Positions 53,483 through 61,787 of a DNA stretch of 64,000 nucleotides are shown here, piece by piece. The DNA comes from Gp13-AA77 sp035949375 (lineage in GTDB: Bacteria; Acidobacteriota; Terriglobia; UBA7540). Below the pieces are notes generated by a model. The model saw only the letters and a program-made list of their open reading frames with translations. It was not told the DNA's origin and did no database searches. Position 1 is the stretch's first letter, and each line of letters starts with the position of its first letter. The position numbers and the translations under genes are program-made. The DNA is taken from NCBI GenBank assembly GCA_035949375.1, contig DASZIG010000085.1, positions 60,135 through 124,134 of the forward strand. The letters are read 5' to 3'.

Positions 53483-55165
53483 CTATGGTGCGACGAGCGC
53501 TTTCCCGCTCGCTCTCTTATTCAAATCCCCGGTATCCTCAGCGACCATCAAAGGCGCCAGCCGATGCGCCCGATACTTCAGCGCCGCGCCCACGAAGGCC
53601 TTGAACAGCGGCTGCGGCTCGAGCGGCCGCGACTTGAACTCGGGGTGGAACTGGCAGCCGAGGAACCAGGGATGGTCGCGGATCTCAACAATCTCCACGT
53701 AGGTGCCGTCCGGGGTTGCGCCCGTGATTTCGAGCCCGCCGGCGACCAGCGTTTCTTCGTACTCACGATTGAACTCGTAACGATGGCGGTGCCGCTCTGA
53801 AATCTCGAGCGCTCCGTAGGCCTGATGCGCGAAGGAGCCAGGCTTGAGACGGGCCGACCACGCCCCCAGGCGCATTGTGCCGCCCAGTTCGTCGATGCCC
53901 CGCAGCTCGCGCAGCTTGTAGATCACGCGGTGCGCTGTGGAAGGATCAAACTCCGAACTGTCTGCCCCTCCCAGGCCACAGACGTGGCGCGCAAACTCGA
54001 TCACCGCGCACTGCATACCGAGGCAGATGCCGAAGTAGGGCACTTTGCGCGTGCGCGCGAACTCGATGGCGCGCAGCATCCCCGGAATGCCGCGCTTGCC
54101 AAACCCGCCCGGCACCAGGATGCCGTCCATGTCTTCGAGCTGCCGCGCCCAGTTCGGATCGTCTTCCAAACCCTCGGCTTCGATCCACACCAGGTCGGCG
54201 CGCACATTGTGGGCGGCGCCCCCGTGGGCCAGCGACTCCGTCAGGCTCTTGTAGGAGTCCTGATACTCCACGTACTTGCCCACCATGCCGATGGTCACTT
54301 CGCCGTCCGGATGCTTGAGCCGCTCCACCATGTCTTTCCAGGGCTGCATCTGGCGTTCGCGCGGCTGCAGTTGCAGGCTCTTCAGAATCTGCTCGTCCAA
54401 TCCTTCGGCGGCAAGGGCCAGCGGCACTTCGTAGATGTTCTCCACGTCCTTGGCGGTGATCACCGCCTCTTCGGGCACGTTGCAGAAGAGCGCAATCTTG
54501 GCGCGGATGTCGGCTCCCAGATACCGGTCGGTGCGGCACAGCAGGATATCGGGCTGGATACCGATCTCACGCAGATCCTTCACCGAGTGCTGGGTCGGCT
54601 TGGTCTTGAGCTCACCGGAAGCGCCGATGTAGGGCACCAGCGTCAAATGCACAAAGGCCGAGTTCTCGCGCCCCTGCTCCAGGCGCATCTGGCGGATGGC
54701 TTCAAGGAACGGCAACGACTCAATGTCGCCCACCGTGCCGCCGACCTCCACGATCACCACGTCCACGTCCTCGGAAATCTTCTTGATCGCCCCTTTGATC
54801 TCGTTGGTGACGTGCGGAATCACCTGGACCGTCTTGCCCAGGTAATCGCCTCGCCGCTCCTTGGTGATGATCTGTTCGTAGATGCGCCCCGCCGTGCAGT
54901 TATTGTTGCGCGACATGCGCACGTGCGTGAAGCGTTCATAATGGCCCAGATCGAGGTCGGTTTCGGCGCCGTCGTCGGTCACGAAAACCTCGCCGTGCTG
55001 AAACGGGCTCATGGTGCCGGGATCCACGTTGAGGTAGGGGTCGAACTTCAGCAGGGTCACCTTGAGTCCCCGTGCTTCGAGCAGACAAGCCATCGATGCC
55101 GAGGCAAGACCCTTGCCGAGCGAACTCACCACGCCGCCGGTCACGAAAATATACTTCGCACTCAT
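53483..55165 (-). CDS. pyrG: CTP synthase
   Basis: A 560-residue protein from ATG 55165 behind GGGGAGG. The synthetase domain opens SAKYIFVTGGVVSSLGKGLA, followed by LKFDPYLNVDPGTMSPFQHG and EVFVTDDGAETDLDLGHYER. The class I glutamine amidotransferase domain has GILVPGGFGKRGIPGML, the catalytic Cys in FGICLGMQCAVIEFAR and the His/Glu in FLGCQFHPEFKSRP. It converts UTP to CTP using glutamine and ATP. Length and motifs are complete. CTP is also needed for CMP-KDO in LPS synthesis, which fits the downstream kdsA in the same direction. Confidence 0.97.
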   Translation of the reverse strand: MSAKYIFVTGGVVSSLGKGLASASMACLLEARGLKVTLLKFDPYLNVDPGTMSPFQHGEVFVTDDGAETDLDLGHYERFTHVRMSRNNNCTAGRIYEQIITKERRGDYLGKTVQVIPHVTNEIKGAIKKISEDVDVVIVEVGGTVGDIESLPFLEAIRQMRLEQGRENSAFVHLTLVPYIGASGELKTKPTQHSVKDLREIGIQPDILLCRTDRYLGADIRAKIALFCNVPEEAVITAKDVENIYEVPLALAAEGLDEQILKSLQLQPRERQMQPWKDMVERLKHPDGEVTIGMVGKYVEYQDSYKSLTESLAHGGAAHNVRADLVWIEAEGLEDDPNWARQLEDMDGILVPGGFGKRGIPGMLRAIEFARTRKVPYFGICLGMQCAVIEFARHVCGLGGADSSEFDPSTAHRVIYKLRELRGIDELGGTMRLGAWSARLKPGSFAHQAYGALEISERHRHRYEFNREYEETLVAGGLEITGATPDGTYVEIVEIRDHPWFLGCQFHPEFKSRPLEPQPLFKAFVGAALKYRAHRLAPLMVAEDTGDLNKRASGKALVAP

Positions 55166-55557
55166 ATGCCTCCCCAAAAGAAGGATGGATACCGCCGTGG
55201 CCAAGTTCGAGAAAGTGTGAGAATCCAGGTTAGAAAACGAATCCGAAAGCAGATCAGCGGCGGCTTGCCCCCGGTCTCAAAGCGCCTTTGCTGCGCTCCG
55301 CCGCTTCCGCGAGGTCGCCTGCTCCATAGCAAAAGGCAATCGCCCGTGTACCGAAGAAATCGTGAAGCGTGGAAGGATTCTGAAACAGTCGGTACGACCT
55401 ATTATCCTTATCAGAAGCCGGCCTGTCAACGAGGGAATAAAGAGTCCTCACCACTGAGGTCACAGAGGCGCACAGACAGGAATTCGCCGGTCAGCAGCAC
55501 AAAGAGCGCTCGGTTGGCCGGGACACGTTGCCGCTGTTACCATGGCTTCGAGTGCGA
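55166..55557. other. Divergent intergenic region, pyrG / VWFA gene
   Basis: 392 bases with one half-copy of the dispersed palindromic repeat (55445-55480). No credible gene. Promoters for both neighbours are expected, but I found no clear hexamer pair. Confidence 0.4.
55445..55480. repeat. Dispersed palindromic repeat, copy 2 (half)
   Basis: TCCTCACCACTGAGGTCACA then GAGGCGCACAGACAGG resembles the left arm of the repeat at 44809 (CACCACGGAGGCCACAGAGG). No matching right arm follows. Confidence 0.55.
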
Positions 55558-56520
55558 ATGCCGTCCTCCAAAATCGTTTCGACCCTGACCTTCCTGGTGG
55601 CCGCCGCGCCCGGGTGGTCCCGGAACTGCGCCGCGCCTGCCGTCTCGCCTGCCCAGTCCGAGGCTGTTGCCCCGGCCGCGAAATCCGACTCTGCCGCTGA
55701 CGACAACCTTGTGAAGATTTGGGTCCTTGCCGAAGGACGCGGGCGCAAGCTCGTGCTCGATCTCAATGCCGGCGACTTTGAAGTGCTCGATGAGGGACGG
55801 CCGCAGCGCCTCACCGTCTTCGAGCCGCGGTCCACCGAACCGCTCACGCTCGGCATCCTGATCGAAACCAGCCGTGGCCGTCTTTACGAGCCCGAGCCCG
55901 TGGATTGGCAGGCGTATTCCAAGCTGCTGCGGAAACTGCTGCGTCCGGGAGACCAGGCCTTTGTGGCCAGTTTTGCGGAGAAGCCTGAACTCCACGGCGG
56001 GCTCACCGAAGATTTCACCCAGCTCGACGCCGCTTTGCAGGAGGTTTTCAACGCCCTCCCCCATGGCACCACCGCTCTCTACGATTCCGTTTACGACCTT
56101 TGCCGGGAGCCTTTTGCGGGTGTGCGAGGGCGCAAGGCCCTGCTCGTGGTCGCAGATTCCGCCGACGATTCGAGCTTCCACACCCAGGTGCAGACCCTGG
56201 ACGCGATCGAGCGCGCCGGCCTTACGGTGTACTTCCTGTTGCCCTGGATCAATCGGGTGAGCCACCCCAGCTACAGCGCCGAGCAGGCCGCGCAACTTTT
56301 TGCGCATGAGACCGGCGGCCTCTTCTTCATCGCCTTCGGCGGCAAAGCGCTGCTGGACGACATCGACGGCATGGCCGCAGCACTGGCCTACACCTATACG
56401 CTCGGGTATGTTCCGACAAGGGGAGCCCGCGACGGACGCTTTCACGCCATCAAGGTGAAATGCGACCGCCACGGCGTGAAAATCGATGCGAGCGAGGGTT
56501 ACTACGCGGCTGGACCGTGA
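55558..56520 (+). CDS. VWFA-related secreted protein with degenerate MIDAS
   Basis: A 320-residue protein. I use ATG 55558; an upstream TTG at 55528 is less likely. A short signal-like N-terminus (SSKIVSTLTFLVAAAPGW) is followed by an Ala/Pro linker, a beta domain (VWILAEGRG-like segment VKIWVLAEGRGRKLVLDL, GDFEVLDEGRPQRLTVFE) and the A domain. Where DxSxS is expected it has GILIETSRGRLYE, replacing the first Asp by Glu and losing the second Ser. The family end TYTLGYVPTRGARDGRFHAI then ASEGYYAAGP is present. It is the third such protein in the window and the shortest. Probable role is non-metal binding of envelope partners. Confidence 0.8.
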   Translation: MPSSKIVSTLTFLVAAAPGWSRNCAAPAVSPAQSEAVAPAAKSDSAADDNLVKIWVLAEGRGRKLVLDLNAGDFEVLDEGRPQRLTVFEPRSTEPLTLGILIETSRGRLYEPEPVDWQAYSKLLRKLLRPGDQAFVASFAEKPELHGGLTEDFTQLDAALQEVFNALPHGTTALYDSVYDLCREPFAGVRGRKALLVVADSADDSSFHTQVQTLDAIERAGLTVYFLLPWINRVSHPSYSAEQAAQLFAHETGGLFFIAFGGKALLDDIDGMAAALAYTYTLGYVPTRGARDGRFHAIKVKCDRHGVKIDASEGYYAAGP

Positions 56521-56554
56521 GCTGCGCGTGCCCCCCAACCGAGCCTCCCGCAGC

Positions 56555-56610
56555 CCAGTGTCCGCACCCCAGTGTCCACACCCCAGTGTCCACACCCCAG
56601 TGTCCACACC
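56555..56610 (+). repeat. 14-bp tandem repeat, four units
   Basis: CCAGTGTCCACACC is repeated at 56569-56582, 56583-56596 and 56597-56610, with a one-mismatch first unit CCAGTGTCCGCACC at 56555-56568. It lies between two convergent genes and ends 3 bases before the stop codon of the exchanger gene. Confidence 0.85.
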
Positions 56611-56613
56611 GAA

Positions 56614-57708
56614 CTACCCTCCCGGCAGCACGTAGAAGAACACCGCCAGAACCACGTAGACTCCGAGCAGCATCACCCCTTCCAGCCAATTGGTCTCGCC
56701 GTCCATGGCGACCACCACCACGGCGCCGACCGAGAGGATGACGGCGGCAATCTCGAGCGGCTGAAAGACCAGGGACATGGGCGCGCCGAGGAGTGGCGAA
56801 AGCGCCACCAGCAGCGGGGCCACGAAGAGCGCGATCTGCGTGCTGCTCCCCATGGCGATGTGCAACGACAGGTCCATGCGCCCGGCGCGCGCCGCCAAGA
56901 TTGCCGTGGAGTGTTCGGCGGCGTTCCCGACCGTGGCCACCACGACGAGGCCCACAAAGAGCCGCGTCCAGCCGAACGATTCGGTCACCGCCTGGACCTG
57001 GCCCACCAGCACTTCGCTCGACACCGCCACCAGCGCCGCACTTGCAACCATGACGGCGAGCGCGGCACTCCGGCCGAAGGTGGGGTGCTGCCGAGCCTCG
57101 CCGCGGAACAGACTCCGATGGGTTCTCAGGATGAAGACGAGGCTCGCGACGTAGCTTGCGAGCAGCACTCCGGACACCCAGAGGCTCAGATGCTGGATGC
57201 GCGTGCCGCTCGCTTCGAGCGATCCGAAGACCGAGAGCTGAAACAGCGCCGGCATCACCAGCGCCACCACGCCCAGAAAGAGCATGGACGCGTTGGCGCC
57301 CACGGCCACCGAGCTGAAACTGAGCTTCTGGCGTCCCAGTCCGCCGAGGAACGCGGCCAGGCCGAAAACCAGCAGCAGGTTGCCGATGATGCTCCCGGTG
57401 ATCGAGGCCTTCACGACCTCGACCTCGCCGCGGGAGAGAGCCAGAACGCCGATGATGAGTTCGGTGAGGTTGCCGAGGGTGGCGTTGAGCAAGCCGCCGG
57501 CCGCCGGACCCACGTGTCCTGCCAGCTCTTCGGTGGCGTGTCCGAGCAGGCCGGCCAGCGGCACGAGGGCCAGCGCCGACGCCGTAAAGGCGAGCAGCGG
57601 ATGACCGCCCGCCACATCAAGGGCGAGTGCGGCGGCGACCAGCGGCAGCGTGATCTGCCGCCAGCCGGCAAAGCGCCGGATCTGCGCCAGGACGGAATCC
57701 GAGCTCAT
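56614..57708 (-). CDS. Ca2+/H+ exchanger (CaCA superfamily, Cax type)
   Basis: A 364-residue inner-membrane antiporter with about eleven hydrophobic segments. Both signature repeats are visible: GLLNATLGNLTELIIGVLAL in the first half and VVVATVGNAAEHSTAILAAR in the second, with the Glu residues that bind the cation. It probably expels Ca2+ in exchange for protons. The start is ATG 57708. An acidic linker between the halves is short. The gene is convergent with the VWFA gene and its stop is next to a 14-bp tandem repeat. Confidence 0.93.
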   Translation of the reverse strand: MSSDSVLAQIRRFAGWRQITLPLVAAALALDVAGGHPLLAFTASALALVPLAGLLGHATEELAGHVGPAAGGLLNATLGNLTELIIGVLALSRGEVEVVKASITGSIIGNLLLVFGLAAFLGGLGRQKLSFSSVAVGANASMLFLGVVALVMPALFQLSVFGSLEASGTRIQHLSLWVSGVLLASYVASLVFILRTHRSLFRGEARQHPTFGRSAALAVMVASAALVAVSSEVLVGQVQAVTESFGWTRLFVGLVVVATVGNAAEHSTAILAARAGRMDLSLHIAMGSSTQIALFVAPLLVALSPLLGAPMSLVFQPLEIAAVILSVGAVVVVAMDGETNWLEGVMLLGVYVVLAVFFYVLPGG

Positions 57709-57763
57709 GAAGGTTTCGCCGCTTGCCGGGGCCGCGCCCGCCGGACTCGAACGAGTCCCGGTC

Positions 57764-59269
57764 TCAATGGAATAAGCGCGCGTTCTTCAGCGCGAAGCGA
57801 GGCTGATCGACCGTGCCCGCGATGGTGAAAGGCACGTTGATCCTGCCATCGGCGGAGATTTTGGATCCGAGCAGGCCGGCCACAATCCCTTCAAACCCGT
57901 TGCGGCGCGCGGTCATCTTGGCCACCCCTTCGTAGTTCAAGCGGCCGGCGCCGCCGAGCGCCAGGGCGCCCGAGGCGTCGAGATCCATCCCATTACCGAG
58001 GATGGTGATCTGCCGGCTGTGAATCTCACCCCCGCCGATTTCGAGATCGGCGGAAATCGAGCGGAACGATGAAGGATCACCGGACTTCGCTCCGGTGTTC
58101 AGGATGTTCTTCATCAACTCCACCAGGTTCCGGTTTAGCTGCAGCGTGGGCAGTGTGCCATTGCGCACGACGATCTGGCCCACGCCTTCCTTGTTAGCGA
58201 GCGGGTCCGCCGACGGCAGGTTCAACCCGCTCAGCCGCAGCTGACCTTCCAGCGTGCCCGTGATTTTGTTGGCGGCGCCGGGAGAGCCCGCAAGTAAACG
58301 CGCCAGGTCGATGTTCCCGAGCGCCAACTGGGCGGTGAAGCTCGCCGGCCGGTCGGCCGAGTTCCACACGAAGTCGCCGCCCAGATGGCCGCCCGCGAGA
58401 TCGAGGCTGAATCGGCGCAGCATCAGGCCGCCGGCGTAAAGCTCGACGTCCGATTTCAGCTCGCCGGCCTCGGCCGCGTTGAAACGCTCGGACTTTGCGC
58501 TGAAGGTCCCGTGCGCCGCCAGAGGTCCTCGCGGCGTAGTCAAGCCCTCGTCGGCCTCCAGGAGCGCGGGACGGAGCCACGCCGCAACAAGAGACGCGAC
58601 ATCGAACACGCCCCTCAAAGCCCGTCGGGGAGCCGCTGGGCCGTTGTACCGCAGCCGCGCGGGCGTCAGGTTCAAGCCGAGGGCATCAGGATTCACGTCG
58701 TCGAGTTCGGCAGCCACTTCGTTCGCCTCGAAGGAAGCTGGCGCAATCACCCCGGTCGGGAGGGCGCTCGAAACTGTCACCCGGCCGTGTTCAAAGCGCA
58801 CCCGGGCGATCGGCCGCGAGGGGGCCGCGGGATCAGGGGTCCAGGCCGTCGGCCTCACCCCGGCGTGCTCCGGGCCTTCGGTATTCCAGCGGCCATCGTT
58901 CGTCGAGAGCAGGTTCACGACCGGATGATCGAACTGGAGCGAGCGTACCACGATCTCGCGATCAACCAGGGCGCCGACATCGAGCTCGGCGTAGACGCGC
59001 TCGATGTCCATGAAGTGACCGTCCGGAAATCCGGGCGGATTGCCGATGGCGACATCGTCAGCGCGGACAGCGGGCACCGGCAGGAAGGCGACACTCAAGC
59101 GGCCGATCCGTACGCTGCGGCCGGTTCCGCGCTCAATACCCGCGGTTACTTCGGGTCGATCACGGTCCAGAACCAAATTCACTACGTGGGACCCCACCAG
59201 CGCCCCGGCCAGCAGCAGGACGGCAAGGGTGATGAGAACCCCGACGGCGATCTTTCGTCCTCTCGACAT
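57764..59269 (-). CDS. AsmA-like envelope protein
   Basis: A 501-residue protein from ATG 59269; longer frames add a Cys/Arg-rich stretch with no homology. One N-terminal membrane helix (IAVGVLITLAVLLLAGALVG) is followed by the AsmA N-terminal domain (VTAGIERGTGRSVRIGRLSV, VYAELDVGALVDREIVVRSL, FDHPVVNLLSTNDGRWNTEG). The C-terminal AsmA-like domain has ISADLEIGGGEIHSRQ, TILGNGMDLDASGALALGG and INVPFTIAGTVDQPRFALKN. These proteins sit in the periplasm and are linked to lipid movement and outer-membrane assembly. It is related to the TamB-like protein at the window's left end, but only distantly. Confidence 0.87.
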   Translation of the reverse strand: MSRGRKIAVGVLITLAVLLLAGALVGSHVVNLVLDRDRPEVTAGIERGTGRSVRIGRLSVAFLPVPAVRADDVAIGNPPGFPDGHFMDIERVYAELDVGALVDREIVVRSLQFDHPVVNLLSTNDGRWNTEGPEHAGVRPTAWTPDPAAPSRPIARVRFEHGRVTVSSALPTGVIAPASFEANEVAAELDDVNPDALGLNLTPARLRYNGPAAPRRALRGVFDVASLVAAWLRPALLEADEGLTTPRGPLAAHGTFSAKSERFNAAEAGELKSDVELYAGGLMLRRFSLDLAGGHLGGDFVWNSADRPASFTAQLALGNIDLARLLAGSPGAANKITGTLEGQLRLSGLNLPSADPLANKEGVGQIVVRNGTLPTLQLNRNLVELMKNILNTGAKSGDPSSFRSISADLEIGGGEIHSRQITILGNGMDLDASGALALGGAGRLNYEGVAKMTARRNGFEGIVAGLLGSKISADGRINVPFTIAGTVDQPRFALKNARLFH

Positions 59270-59473
59270 GGAGTGTTGCCGCGCGCGGTGCGGGCTTACA
59301 GTCTGCAAAACGTCAGAATAGAAACCTGCAGGCCGGCACCAAGACCGGAGCCCGCAACTAAATAGTAGTCCAGATTTTCCCACCGTCTTCCCGATTTGTG
59401 ATATGCCAGAGAGGAGAAACCGGTCGCCGTACTGCGACGCCGGGCTGACTGACTTGCTGAAGGAGGCTTGCCT

Positions 59474-60715
59474 ATGTCCACTCGACGCATATTCATGAGT
59501 CAGGTGATCGGGGGCGCTGCGGCCCTCGCCACCAGGAGCGCCTATTCATCGGGCCGCAGCGGAGCGGCGAGCGATCGCGTGCGTTACGCACTGATCGGCT
59601 GCGGAGGCCGAGGCACGGAGATTTTGAAGGCGGCGGTCGGCTGCACCAATGTCGAAGCTGTCGCGGTGGCGGACGTCTACACGCGCAGGCTGGACGAGGT
59701 GAAGGCCGTTGTCCCCGAGGCCAAACCCTACCAGGACTTTCGGCGGCTGCTGGATGACAAGAGCATCGACGCCGTATTGATCGCCACGCCTCAGCATCAG
59801 CACGCGCTGAACTTCGTTCCCGCTCTACAGGCGGGCAAGGACGTGTATCAGGAAAAGACCATGGCCTTCAACCCGGACCACGCGCGGCGCATGCGGCGCG
59901 CGCTCGAGGGTTCAGGGCGCGTAGTTCAGGTCGGCATCCAATCCACGAGTGGGCCCGCCCTCGAGCAGGCGCGCGGCATCGCCACTCCGGATCGCATGGG
60001 GACGATCACCGCCATCCACGCCCACATGTATCGAAACGCGCCCTACGGCGGCTGGAAGCGGCAGCTTCCCGCCGACTGCGATGCGTCGCACGTGGATTGG
60101 ACGATGTTTCAGGGCGAGGCGGCACCGCATGACTTTGATCCGAACCGCGTGATCAACTGGCGCTTCTTCTGGGACTACTCTGGCGGCAACGTGTTCGAAA
60201 ACATGGTCCATCAGGTGGGGTTCTGGTATAAGGTCCTCGAATTGAAACCGCCGCGCGCCGTCACCATGGCCGGCGGCAACTATCTATCGCCCGACATGCA
60301 AGTGCCCGACACCATGGACGTCGCCATGGACCAGTCCGAGAATCTGCTGTTCACCTGGAATTCCGGCTTCGGCAATCGCCACTACGGAGCTGATGACGAT
60401 CTTCTGCTCGGCACCAAGGGCACGCTCGTGCGCAGCGGCGAGGGCGTGCGCTACGAGCCCGAGGTTGCCCATCACCGGCACGCCGCCGAGGCCGTGACGG
60501 CCCCGCCGGGCGCAGCCACGCCGGACATCGTTGGCAGCTCCGACGAGACTCCGGCTCACATGCAGAATTTCTTCGATTGCGTGCGCAGCCGTCGCGAGCC
60601 CAACTGCCCGTTCGAACTTGGATTCCGTTCAGCGATCGCCTGCCAGATGGCGGTGCGCTCTTATCGGGAAAGGAAATCCGTAATCTGGGACGCCGAGCGC
60701 GAGGAAATTGTGTAG
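59474..60715 (+). CDS. Tat-exported Gfo/Idh/MocA-family oxidoreductase
   Basis: A 413-residue protein; ATG 59474 has AGGAGG seven bases upstream. The N-terminus has a twin-arginine-like signal (MSTRRIFMSQVIGGAAALA). The NAD(P)-binding domain begins VRYALIGCGGRGTEILKAA and includes VADVYTRRLDEVKAV and VLIATPQHQHALNFVPALQA. The conserved EKTMAFNP replaces the usual EKP motif (QEKTMA). The C-terminal domain has WRFFWDYSGGNVFENMVHQV, with His near the active site. Such exported acidobacterial and planctomycetal proteins act on sugars, inositols or sugar acids. It is convergent with a TIM-barrel isomerase gene, 77 bases away, a likely functional partner. Confidence 0.88.
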   Translation: MSTRRIFMSQVIGGAAALATRSAYSSGRSGAASDRVRYALIGCGGRGTEILKAAVGCTNVEAVAVADVYTRRLDEVKAVVPEAKPYQDFRRLLDDKSIDAVLIATPQHQHALNFVPALQAGKDVYQEKTMAFNPDHARRMRRALEGSGRVVQVGIQSTSGPALEQARGIATPDRMGTITAIHAHMYRNAPYGGWKRQLPADCDASHVDWTMFQGEAAPHDFDPNRVINWRFFWDYSGGNVFENMVHQVGFWYKVLELKPPRAVTMAGGNYLSPDMQVPDTMDVAMDQSENLLFTWNSGFGNRHYGADDDLLLGTKGTLVRSGEGVRYEPEVAHHRHAAEAVTAPPGAATPDIVGSSDETPAHMQNFFDCVRSRREPNCPFELGFRSAIACQMAVRSYRERKSVIWDAEREEIV

Positions 60716-60721
60716 CCCGAT

Positions 60722-60781
60722 TTCACAGCAGAGGACGCAGACAGGCAACACGTGTCTCTGTATGCTCTGCGCGCTCTGTGG
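60722..60781. repeat. Dispersed palindromic repeat, copy 3
   Basis: A left arm (TTCACAGCAGAGGACGCAGA, 60722-60741) and a right arm (GTCTCTGTATGCTCTGCGCG then CTCTGTGG, 60754-60781) are imperfectly complementary. It sits between two convergent genes and could act as a shared terminator. Confidence 0.6.
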
Positions 60782-60792
60782 CCAGCCTTCAC

Positions 60793-61716
60793 TCAGACGC
60801 TCGAGTATTTCCGGTTCAACTCCCGGATGCGGTCGAGCAGCTTGGGGACGCCGCTTTGCGGGTCCTCCTCGCCCTCGTACTCCACCGACATGTAGCCTTT
60901 GAAACCAGCCTTGGCGAAGAGCTGCCAGACGCGGTCGAAGTCGATGAGATGGTGGCTGTCGCCAAAGCGGTCGCGGATGTGCGTGTGCGTGGCATAGGGA
61001 ATACACGCCTCAATCTGCCGGTACTGATCGTCGTCGGAGACGGCGACGAAGTTTGTGATGTCGAGATTGATGCCGCCGTTCGGCGAGTCCAAGCGCCGCA
61101 TCAATTCCAGGCACACATCGGCGTGCTGCGTGATTCCGTCATGATTCTCCACCCCGAGCGTAATGCCCTTGGCCGCGGCGTAGTCGCAGGCCGGTTTCAT
61201 GGTCTCAACGCACCAATCGAGCGCCTGGGCTACGGCGACGCCCGCCGGAGGTTTGCCGGCGAAAATCCGCAGATGCGGCGCGCCCAGCATCTCGGTGGCA
61301 TCGGTCCATTTTTTGATCTCATCGAGGACCTGCGCGCGCCGCGCCGCGTCCGCCTGTACCATGCTTGACCCGCACGCTGCCCCTGAGAACGGCATACCGT
61401 TCTTGAAAGCGAGATGGCGCAGGCTGGTGACATAGGCCGGGTTCATGGATTTCCACCAGTATCCCGTCATGTCGACGCCCTGCGTACGGAGTTCAACGCC
61501 CTTGCGAATGAAGTCCTCCATCGTCATCTTGCCGCTCTTGAGGTCCTGGCGGAACGAATAGGCGCACAGGCCCGTGAACAGCCTGGGCTCCTTCGACACA
61601 TCGGATTCTTGCGCAGCCGCCGCGCCGCTCTGGCCGAGGGCCCGCAGCGCGACCGGAACCACGATGGCCCCTCCCGCCGCACCGAAGAACTCACGCCGTC
61701 CGATGGTGTTCGTCAT
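60793..61716 (-). CDS. Tat-exported sugar phosphate isomerase/epimerase-like TIM barrel
   Basis: A 307-residue protein from ATG 61716 behind GGGGTGA. A twin-arginine signal (GRREFFGAAGGAIVVPVAL) leads to a xylose-isomerase-like barrel: GVELRTQGVDMTGYWWKSM, LGAPHLRIFAGKPP, GITLGVENHDGITQH (metal-binding Glu), INLDITNFV (metal-binding Asp), THTHIRDRFGD and MSVEYEGEEDPQ (Glu). Such enzymes isomerise or epimerise sugars and keto-sugars. Export by Tat fits a folded metalloenzyme. It pairs with the oxidoreductase gene convergent to it, suggesting catabolism of an imported or extracellular sugar derivative. Confidence 0.87.
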   Translation of the reverse strand: MTNTIGRREFFGAAGGAIVVPVALRALGQSGAAAAQESDVSKEPRLFTGLCAYSFRQDLKSGKMTMEDFIRKGVELRTQGVDMTGYWWKSMNPAYVTSLRHLAFKNGMPFSGAACGSSMVQADAARRAQVLDEIKKWTDATEMLGAPHLRIFAGKPPAGVAVAQALDWCVETMKPACDYAAAKGITLGVENHDGITQHADVCLELMRRLDSPNGGINLDITNFVAVSDDDQYRQIEACIPYATHTHIRDRFGDSHHLIDFDRVWQLFAKAGFKGYMSVEYEGEEDPQSGVPKLLDRIRELNRKYSSV

Positions 61717-61787
61717 GGTCACCCCGCTCCCCCGTTGCCGCAACAATTATAGGCTCTTCCTGGCCCCCGAGCGGGAGAGCAGTTTAG

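Noticed and set aside
53825..55588. A 587-residue plus-strand frame across pyrG
   Set aside because: The minus strand encodes complete CTP synthase. The plus frame is His/Arg/Leu-rich antisense sequence.
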